From: Pseudoxanthobacter soli DSM 19599
GTDB taxonomy: Bacteria; Pseudomonadota; Alphaproteobacteria; Rhizobiales; Segnochrobactraceae
Assembly (NCBI GenBank): GCA_945898215.1
Contig: CAMDHY010000003.1
Span: 1-64,000 of the forward strand
Length of the DNA: 64,000 bases
Direction: 5' to 3'
Shown here: positions 58,165 to 64,000 of the stretch, piece after piece
Layout: the number at the start of each line of letters is the position of its first letter
How positions within the stretch are numbered: position 1 is the first letter of the stretch
The notes under the pieces: generated by a model
The model's database searches: none
What the model saw: only the letters and a program-made list of their open reading frames with translations
Told to the model about the DNA's origin: nothing
Translations under genes and position numbers: made by a program

Positions 58165-59085
58165 TCAGGCGGCGGCTTCGAAGTGGCCGGTCATCGCCAC
58201 CGGGTCGGGTGCGAGCCCGGTGAAGAGCTCGAAGGCGCGCACCGCCTGGTAGATCGCCATGCCCGTGCCCGGCAGAACGCGGCACCCGGCGGCGCGGGCG
58301 GCCTGCAGCAGCGCGGTCTCGGCGGGGAAATAGACGATGTCGGCCACCCACTGCGCCGGCGTCAGGCCGCTCGTGTCGAAGGGCGTGCCGGGATACTTCG
58401 CCATGCCGATCGGCGTCGTGTTGACGATGCCGTCGGCGCCGGCGATGTCGGCGGAACCCACCCGCACGCGGCCCGGGGCGATCGACGCGAAGCGGCCCGC
58501 CAGCGCCTCGGCCTGCATCCGGTCGAGGTCGACGATCGAGAGCTCCGCGACGCCGAGCTCGAGCAGGGCGTGGGCGACCGCCGCGCCGGCGCCGCCCGCG
58601 CCGAACTGCACGACCCGCCCGAGGGCGCAGCCGCCCATCGTCTCCTCGAAGCTGCGGGCGAACCCCCAGCCGTCGGTGTTGAAGCCGAGAATGTGACCGT
58701 CGCGGAAGACGACCGTGTTGGCGGCGCCGACGACAGCGGCCTCCTGCGATGTCTGCGACAGGTGGGAGAGGACGCGGCGCTTGAACGGATGGGTGACGTT
58801 GAGGCCGCGGAAGCCGAGCTCCCGCACCGTCGCGAGGACCGCTCCGAGGGCCTCGTCCGGCAGCCCCAGCGCGTCGAAATCGATGAGCCGGTAGGCGTAG
58901 CGCAGTCCGAGCCGTGCGCCTTCGCTCTCGTGCATGAACGGCGTGCGCGAGGCCTGGATGCCCCGGCCGACCAGCCCGACCATGAGGTCGGCGCCGTCGC
59001 CCGTGCCGCGGCCGGGGACGCGGCCCCGCCCGTCGCCGACGAGGCCGGCGAGACGCTCGTGAAGTGTGCCCGTCTCGACCGCCAA
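58165..59085 (-). CDS. aroE: Shikimate/quinate dehydrogenase (AroE family)
   Basis: The 306-residue protein has ASRTPFMHESEGARLGLRY, the catalytic Lys in GLNVTHPFKRRVLSHL, the catalytic Asp in ILGFNTDGWGFARS, a nucleotide loop QFGAGGAGAAVAHALLELG and a late TGMAIYQAVRAFELFTG. It interconverts shikimate and 3-dehydroshikimate, or quinate and 3-dehydroquinate. As the first gene of the TRAP-aroQ operon it is probably the catabolic paralogue. The start is a TTG with GGGGAAG in front. Confidence 0.9.
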   Translation of the reverse strand: MAVETGTLHERLAGLVGDGRGRVPGRGTGDGADLMVGLVGRGIQASRTPFMHESEGARLGLRYAYRLIDFDALGLPDEALGAVLATVRELGFRGLNVTHPFKRRVLSHLSQTSQEAAVVGAANTVVFRDGHILGFNTDGWGFARSFEETMGGCALGRVVQFGAGGAGAAVAHALLELGVAELSIVDLDRMQAEALAGRFASIAPGRVRVGSADIAGADGIVNTTPIGMAKYPGTPFDTSGLTPAQWVADIVYFPAETALLQAARAAGCRVLPGTGMAIYQAVRAFELFTGLAPDPVAMTGHFEAAA

Positions 59086-59170
59086 GACGCTTCCCCGGTC
59101 GGAAGCCGCCTTCGGGCTCCCTTGTCATTCGTTGGCCCGCGTCGATAAATGACACGGACTGAAACCCACA

Positions 59171-59193
59171 ATGTACGAACTAGATAGTTTGGT
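59171..59193. promoter_or_regulatory. Operator candidate between aroE and the TetR gene
   Basis: ATGTACGAACTAGATAGTTTGGT contains AACTA-GA-TAGTT, a perfect dyad. It shares ATGTACnAAC and GTTyG with the site in front of quiC, so a single TetR protein may bind both. Confidence 0.55.
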
Positions 59194-59223
59194 CAACGAC
59201 CCCGAGGGGCGAGAAGGCGGCGG

Positions 59224-59910
59224 ATGGCGACCCGAGACGACGCGCGCCGGCGCAAGGCGGACGGAGCCCCGACGCGGCAGCAGGATCCGGAGGGGACGCG
59301 GCGGAACATCCTCGAGATCGCCTCGGAGGAATTCGCCCTGAACGGGCTGTCGGGCGCCCGGATCGACGAGATCGCCGCCCGCACGCGCTCGTCGAAGCGG
59401 ATGATCTACTACTACTTCGGCGACAAGGAGGGGCTGTACCTCGCCGCGCTGGAGAACGCCTATCGGCTGGTGCGCGAGGGCGAGGCGGAGCTCGACACCG
59501 ACGGCCTGCCGCCGGTCGAGGCGCTACGGCGTCTCGTCGAGTTCACCTTCGACCATCACCACCAGCACGAATCCTTCATCCGCATGGTGATGATCGAGAA
59601 CATCCATCACGCCGACTATCTCGACCGCTCCGAGGTCATCCGGCAGCTGAACGTCACCGCCATCGACAACATCGCCAGCATCTACTCGCGCGGCGTGGCG
59701 GAGGGCTGGTTCCGACCCGGGCTCGACCCCGTCGACCTGCACTGGCAGATCAGCGCGCTCTGCTTCTTCAACGTCTCCAACCGGGCGACCTTCTCCCGCA
59801 TCTTCGACCGCGACCTCGGCAGCCTGGAGGCCCAGGCGACCCTGCGCGGCCAGGTCGTCGACATGGTGCTGCGGTTCGTCATGCGCGCCGACCGCCTCGC
59901 CGCCGAGTAG
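59224..59910 (+). CDS. TetR-family regulator of the quinate/shikimate cluster
   Basis: The 228-residue regulator has an HTH region NILEIASEEFALNGLSGARI, DEIAARTRSSKRMIYYYFGD, and an HTH-linked C-terminal ligand domain with FDHHHQHESFIRMVMIENIH, QISALCFFNVSNRATFS. The HHHQH motif is characteristic of the TetR_C-type regulators with this arrangement. It is divergent from aroE and immediately upstream of quiC. It probably responds to an intermediate of the pathway. Confidence 0.88.
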   Translation: MATRDDARRRKADGAPTRQQDPEGTRRNILEIASEEFALNGLSGARIDEIAARTRSSKRMIYYYFGDKEGLYLAALENAYRLVREGEAELDTDGLPPVEALRRLVEFTFDHHHQHESFIRMVMIENIHHADYLDRSEVIRQLNVTAIDNIASIYSRGVAEGWFRPGLDPVDLHWQISALCFFNVSNRATFSRIFDRDLGSLEAQATLRGQVVDMVLRFVMRADRLAAE

Positions 59911-59983
59911 CGCCGCCGCCAACGCCGGCGATCCTCCGCACCGGACCGCCGGCCTTGAATCGACGCCGGCGGCCGCGTACGTC

Positions 59984-60011
59984 ATTATGTACAAACCAGT
60001 TCGTTATAATG
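59984..60011 (+). promoter_or_regulatory. Promoter and operator of quiC
   Basis: CATTAT and ATAATG are perfect outer arms; inside them ACAAAC and GTTCGT are near-perfect inner arms around CA. A perfect TATAAT (60005-60010) lies on the right edge, 15 bp before the ATG. A repressor here would cover the core promoter. No good -35 was found, as expected for a dyad overlapping the spacer. Confidence 0.65.
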
Positions 60012-60025
60012 GTTGGGAGGGCGCC

Positions 60026-61906
60026 ATGCGGAGGTCGATCGCCACGGTGTCGATCAGCGGCGACTTCGCCGAGAAGCTCGAGGCCATCGCCGCGGCGGGG
60101 TTCGACGGCATCGAGATCTTCGAGAACGACTTCCTCGCCTTCGACGGCTCGCCGCGCGATGTCGGCCGCATGGCCCGCGACGCCGGCCTCGAGATCACCC
60201 TCTTCCAGCCCTTCCGCGACTTCGAGGGCCTGCCGGAGCCGCTCCGCGCCCGCACCTTCGACCGGGCCGAGCGCAAGTTCGACGTCATGGCCGAGCTCGG
60301 CACCGACCTGATGCTCGTCTGCTCGAGCGTCTCCCAGGCGGCCCTCGGTGGCATCGACCGCGCCGCCGCCGACTTCCACGAGCTCGGCGAGCGCGCGGCC
60401 CGCCGCGGGCTGCGCGTCGGCTACGAGGCGCTCGCCTGGGGCCGCACCGTCAGCGACCACCGCGACGCCTGGGAGATCGTGCGGCGGGCGGACCACCCGG
60501 CGATCGGCCTCGTGCTCGATTCCTTCCACACGCTCGCCCGCGGCATCGACGTCGACACCATCCGCGCCATTCCGGCGGACCGCATCTTCATCGTCCAGCT
60601 CGCCGACGCCCCGGCGGTGCCGATGGATTTCCTCTACTGGAGCCGGCACTTCCGCAACATGCCGGGGGAAGGCGACCTGCCCGTCGAGGCGTTCATGCGG
60701 GCGGTCGCGGCGACCGGCTACGACGGCTATCTCTCGCTGGAGATCTTCAACGACGTCTTCCGCGGCGGCTCGCCGAAGTCGATCGCCGTCGACGGCCATC
60801 GCTCCCTCGTCCACCTGATGGACAAGGTGCGCCGCGCCGAGCCGGGCATCCGGATCTCGGTCCCGCCGATGCCGGCGCGGGCGACGGTGCAGGGGATCGA
60901 GTTCGTCGAGTTCGCCTCCGGCGACGAGGGCGGCGCGGCGCTGCGATCCGAACTCGCCGTCCTCGGCTTCTCGGAGGCCGGCCGTCACCGCTCCAAGGAC
61001 GTGACGCTGTTCCGGCAGGGCGAGGTCAACATCGTCGTCAACAGCGACCGCGCCGGGCTGGCGCGCGCGTCCTTCCTCACCCACGGCACCTCCGCCTATG
61101 CGATCGGCCTGCGGGTCGACGACGCCGCCGCCGCGCTCGAGCGGGCCCGCGCGCTCGGCGCCGAGACGTTCGAGCAGCCGGTCGGGCCGGGCGAGCTCCT
61201 GATCCCGGCGATCCGCGGCGTCGGCGGCGGCCTCGTCTACTTCGTCGACGGCGTCTCGCCGCTGTCGAAGGTGTGGGAGATCGAGTTCACGCCGAGCGAC
61301 GCCGCCCCCCGTCCCGGCGTCGGGCTGACGCGGATCGATCACCTCGGCCAGACTGTCGAGCAGGACGAGTTGCTGTCGTGGCTGCTCTACTACACCGCGA
61401 TTTTCCGCACCGAGAAGACGCCCCAGGTCGACGTCGTCGACCCCGGCGGCCTCATCCGCAGCCAGGCGATCGAGAGCGCCGACGGCGGCTTCCGGCTGGC
61501 GCTCAACAGTGCCGAGAACCGCCGGACGATGGCCGGCCGGTTCATCACCGAGAGCTTCGGCTCCGGCCTGCAGCACATCGCGTTCGCCACCGACGATCTC
61601 TTCGCCACCGCCGGGAAGCTCGCCGGCGCCGGCTTCCGGTCGCTGCCGATCTCGCCGAACTACTACGACGACATCGAGGCGCGCTTTGGCCTCGATCCCG
61701 CGGTGTCGGACCGCATCCGGGCGGCGAACATCCTCTACGACCGCGACGAGGGCGGCGAGTTCTTCCAGCTCTACGCGCCGGCGTGGGCCTCGGGCTTCAT
61801 CCTCGAGGTGGTGGAACGGCGCGGGCGCTACCGCGGCTACGGCGCCCCCAACGCCCCCTTTCGCATCGCCGCCCAGAAGCGGCTGCTCGGATCACGACGG
61901 CCCTAG
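60026..61906 (+). CDS. quiC: Bifunctional-architecture 3-dehydroshikimate dehydratase
   Basis: The 626-residue protein has an N-terminal xylose isomerase-like TIM barrel (FDGIEIFENDFLAFDG, GYEALAWGRTVSDHRDAW, LVLDSFHTLARGID, YLSLEIFNDVFRGG) with the metal residues of dehydroshikimate dehydratase. The C-terminal half is HPPD-like vicinal-oxygen-chelate repeats (RIDHLGQTVEQDELLSWLLY, SGLQHIAFATDDLF). This is the QuiC1 fusion of pseudomonads and rhizobia. It makes protocatechuate from 3-dehydroshikimate, feeding the beta-ketoadipate pathway. GGGAGG precedes the ATG. Confidence 0.93.
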   Translation: MRRSIATVSISGDFAEKLEAIAAAGFDGIEIFENDFLAFDGSPRDVGRMARDAGLEITLFQPFRDFEGLPEPLRARTFDRAERKFDVMAELGTDLMLVCSSVSQAALGGIDRAAADFHELGERAARRGLRVGYEALAWGRTVSDHRDAWEIVRRADHPAIGLVLDSFHTLARGIDVDTIRAIPADRIFIVQLADAPAVPMDFLYWSRHFRNMPGEGDLPVEAFMRAVAATGYDGYLSLEIFNDVFRGGSPKSIAVDGHRSLVHLMDKVRRAEPGIRISVPPMPARATVQGIEFVEFASGDEGGAALRSELAVLGFSEAGRHRSKDVTLFRQGEVNIVVNSDRAGLARASFLTHGTSAYAIGLRVDDAAAALERARALGAETFEQPVGPGELLIPAIRGVGGGLVYFVDGVSPLSKVWEIEFTPSDAAPRPGVGLTRIDHLGQTVEQDELLSWLLYYTAIFRTEKTPQVDVVDPGGLIRSQAIESADGGFRLALNSAENRRTMAGRFITESFGSGLQHIAFATDDLFATAGKLAGAGFRSLPISPNYYDDIEARFGLDPAVSDRIRAANILYDRDEGGEFFQLYAPAWASGFILEVVERRGRYRGYGAPNAPFRIAAQKRLLGSRRP

Positions 61907-61962
61907 CCGCGCGACCAGTGGCACACGCGACGCCCCCCGATCATCGGCACCGCGGCGCCCGC

Positions 61963-62832
61963 CTATCGATGCGCCGGCTCGGCCAGATCCGCCCGCATCG
62001 TCCGCCCCAGCTGCCGCGCCGACTTGACGCGCGGCAGCGCCATCTCCGCGATCGGAGCCCGCGCGGCGCCGAAGCGTTCTTCGTACTCATGGAAGTTGTC
62101 GAAGCGTCGGCGGGTGACGTTGTCGACGAAGGTCTCGGCCGGCACCCCCTCGGCGAGTAGGAGGGCATGATCCTCGAGCTCGATGTGGAAGTAGACGAAG
62201 CGGTCGCCGACCTCGGCCGCCGCCATCCGCGTGATCGTCCAGCCGTTCACCAGCGCGCCCGCCTGGACGAGCACACCGTCGATCAGGAGGGCGTGATCCG
62301 GCGACAGGCAAAGGTCGCGGTTCGGCAGCCCGTCGCCGAGGGCACCCGGGGCGATCCGGATCGGCAGCACGCGCAGAGGGTCGCCGAAGCGGGAATGGCA
62401 AGTCTGCCGACCGACCCATAGCACGGGGCGGTGCTCCCCCGTGGCGGTCAGGACGACGTCGCCGATCGCGAGGCGCTCGACGGGAACACTGCCGCCGGGC
62501 GTGGCAATGGCGGTTCCGGCGAGGAAGCAGACCGGCAGCGGGCCGCTGTTGGTGGGCTCGACGTTACCCTGCTGAAGGCCGGTGTCGTTTGTGAACAGAA
62601 AATAGACATCAGGGGCTAACTCGCTCGATCCGACAATGCCGCCGTTCGAGAACGTGGCAACGGTCCAGGCCACGCTGGATTGGCCGTTGACCGTAAAGAT
62701 GCTGTCGACTTCGATCGGATTCTCCGAGACCCGCAGCCCGCCGCCAGTGCCAGACCCGGAAGAATTGATCGTCAATTCCGACTGGTTGATGGTCACGGGA
62801 TAGGTGTGCGCGAATAACCAGTCTTCGGCCAT
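61963..62832 (-). CDS. Hint-domain (hedgehog/intein-type) protein
   Basis: The 289-residue protein has an N-terminal beta-rich region (YPVTINQSELTINSSGSGTG, VDSIFTVNGQSSVAW) and a C-terminal Hint domain that begins VCFLAGTAIATPGGSVPVER with the nucleophilic Cys, continues IGDVVLTATGEHRPVLWVG and ends LCLSPDHALLIDGVLVQAGA. Alphaproteobacteria have many such Hint_2 proteins; they may self-process or act in secretion, and no function is known. The intein C-terminal His-Asn splice end is not evident. The start has GGGAGG. Confidence 0.82.
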   Translation of the reverse strand: MAEDWLFAHTYPVTINQSELTINSSGSGTGGGLRVSENPIEVDSIFTVNGQSSVAWTVATFSNGGIVGSSELAPDVYFLFTNDTGLQQGNVEPTNSGPLPVCFLAGTAIATPGGSVPVERLAIGDVVLTATGEHRPVLWVGRQTCHSRFGDPLRVLPIRIAPGALGDGLPNRDLCLSPDHALLIDGVLVQAGALVNGWTITRMAAAEVGDRFVYFHIELEDHALLLAEGVPAETFVDNVTRRRFDNFHEYEERFGAARAPIAEMALPRVKSARQLGRTMRADLAEPAHR

Positions 62833-63030
62833 GGCCGCCTCCCTGCTGGGAGGCACGCTAGCCGAGCGCCGTCTCCGTTCCATGACGGACGCGGGCGACC
62901 GCACGGGCCCCCGATGCCGGCATCGTTCACACGACTGTCAAGTGGAGCCAGCAAAACAATGTCGTGGCTGACGCGCGTGCCGGCACCGGCCGGCGACGCG
63001 GGGAGGCGGCCGCGCTGAACGGATGCGCTG

Positions 63031-64000
63031 GTGTCAACCGACTTCGCAGACCCCCGGACCGGAAACGGCGCGGCGCCCGTCTCGACGGATGCGCCGGCTG
63101 GCGTCGACGCGCGCGACACGCCCGAGTACGAGGCGCTGGAGGCGGAGGTCCGAAAGATGGACGCCGACGGCCCGCTCAGCGTGCGCTGGGCCTCCGTCGT
63201 CGCCGATGGCCTCGACTTCCTGCGCGTCCGGTCGAAGGACCTCCTGGTGGCGGCCTGGGTCACCTATGGCCTCTCCCGCCAGGAGAGCTACCGGGGTCTC
63301 GCCACCGGCCTCGGTCTCGTCGACGGGATGCTGCGCACCCATTGGGACGGGCTGTTCCCGCCGCTGCGGCGCGAGCGGGCGCGGATCGCCGCCCTCGACT
63401 GGCTGTTCGAGCGGCTCGCGAGCCTGTTCGCCGATCGCGAACCCGAGGAAGGGGAGGGGCCGGCGGTCGCCGCGGCCGCCGCGGCTCTCGCCTCGATCGC
63501 CGCCTTCGCCGATGACAAGCTGCCGGGCAGGCAGATCGCCACGCACGAACTGCTGCGGATGCTGACGCGGCGGGCGGACGTCGCGCGGCAGGCAGAGGCG
63601 CAGGCTTCAGTGGCCCCGGCGACGCCGGCCGCGCTGCGCCCCGCCACCACTGTCGCGGCTGCGACGGCTTCGGCTCCCGCCAGCGCACCGCGTCCAGTCA
63701 CGTTCACGCCTGTCCCGCTTCCCACCGTCGCGGCGCTGCCAAGCGGAGCTGACGCCGGAGAGATCGGCCGGGCGATCGGCCAGATCGAGACCAACCTTCG
63801 CCAGGTCGCGGCGGCGCTGCGCGAGGCGGACCCGACCGACCCGCGCGCCTACGTCCTCGCCCGCACCGCCGCCTGGTTGCCAGTGCAGCAACTGCCACCT
63901 CACACCGACCGGCGCACGCTTCTCGCTCCGCCCTCCGCCGAGCGCCTCGCCGCCATCGCCGCCCTGACGACAAACGGCCGTCCACGCGACGCGCTGCTCG
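63031..64000 (+). CDS. tssA: Type VI secretion system protein TssA, N-terminal part (cut by window edge)
   Basis: About 323 codons are visible and the frame is open to the last base. The ImpA/TssA N-terminal domain is seen in DTPEYEALEAEVRKMDADGP, RSKDLLVAAWVTYGLSRQE, GLATGLGLVDGMLRTHWDGL and RARIAALDWLFERL. A Pro/Ala/Thr-rich linker follows near residue 200, then a further domain with AIGQIETNLRQVAAALREAD. TssA is a cap of the type VI baseplate and tail. GTG at 63031 is the first possible start after an in-frame TGA. More T6SS genes are expected beyond the window. Confidence 0.85.
   Translation, partial: MSTDFADPRTGNGAAPVSTDAPAGVDARDTPEYEALEAEVRKMDADGPLSVRWASVVADGLDFLRVRSKDLLVAAWVTYGLSRQESYRGLATGLGLVDGMLRTHWDGLFPPLRRERARIAALDWLFERLASLFADREPEEGEGPAVAAAAAALASIAAFADDKLPGRQIATHELLRMLTRRADVARQAEAQASVAPATPAALRPATTVAAATASAPASAPRPVTFTPVPLPTVAALPSGADAGEIGRAIGQIETNLRQVAAALREADPTDPRAYVLARTAAWLPVQQLPPHTDRRTLLAPPSAERLAAIAALTTNGRPRDALL

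Noticed and set aside
1-64000. CRISPR arrays, tRNAs, rRNAs, IS elements
   Set aside because: No regularly spaced repeats, cloverleaf candidates, transposase motifs or terminal inverted repeats were seen when reading both strands.

Overview
The window is a very GC-rich chromosomal segment of an alphaproteobacterium, most likely Hyphomicrobiales (Rhizobiales). The evidence is the divergent mutM / ubiE-ubiB pair, the ubiK-lgt-midA-pgeF block beside proC and ybjN, and rhizobial-type EVE, DUF1127, CHASE2 and TRAP/ABC genes. Genus cannot be fixed from sequence alone. No rRNA, tRNA, IS element or CRISPR array was seen.

Layout. 1-9.5 kb is housekeeping: mutM (cut by the window edge), ubiE, ubiB, a PRC-barrel protein, a hydrolase, a glycosyltransferase, infC with an AUU start, a DUF2459 protein, a tandem pair of YciI-like genes with duplicated upstream elements, an EVE protein, a METTL20-like methyltransferase and csaA. 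9.6-11.6 kb (minus strand) is the most unusual part: a subtilase resembling PatA/PatG cyanobactin maturation proteases (frameshifted), followed by three very small genes with strong ribosome binding sites and a shared N-terminal signature MxxPxQxxPxxR. Two of the three are cysteine-rich, and one is split by an in-frame UGA. It looks like a peptide-maturation (RiPP-like) cassette inserted into conserved backbone. 12-23 kb returns to backbone: tetR, proC, ybjN, ubiK, lgt, midA, pgeF, a GNAT gene, two beta-oxidation genes and a tandem universal stress protein. 23-33 kb holds a FecR / CHASE2-cyclase / Crp signalling module, DUF1127, a methyltransferase, two exported proteins, a TehA-type channel and ahcY.

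33-54.7 kb is a large carbohydrate or sugar-acid catabolic region: a CUT1-type ABC operon with two ATPases, a TetR-controlled Tm-1-like/TIM-barrel/cupin operon, an M24 peptidase, a DJ-1 protein, a GntR regulator with an Ldh2-alcohol dehydrogenase-hydrolase operon, an EAL protein, two TIM-barrel epimerases, an enolase-superfamily dehydratase, a FadR-type regulator and a 2-hydroxyacid dehydrogenase. Three CTGGTnnnACCA palindromes in front of separate units suggest one FadR-type regulon. 54.7-61.9 kb is a coherent quinate/shikimate degradation cluster (aroE, a TRAP transporter, aroQ, a TetR regulator, quiC) leading to protocatechuate, with related operator-like dyads at both regulated promoters. 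The window closes with a Hint-domain protein and the 5' part of a type VI secretion tssA gene.

All functional names come from reading motifs by eye. No database search was possible.
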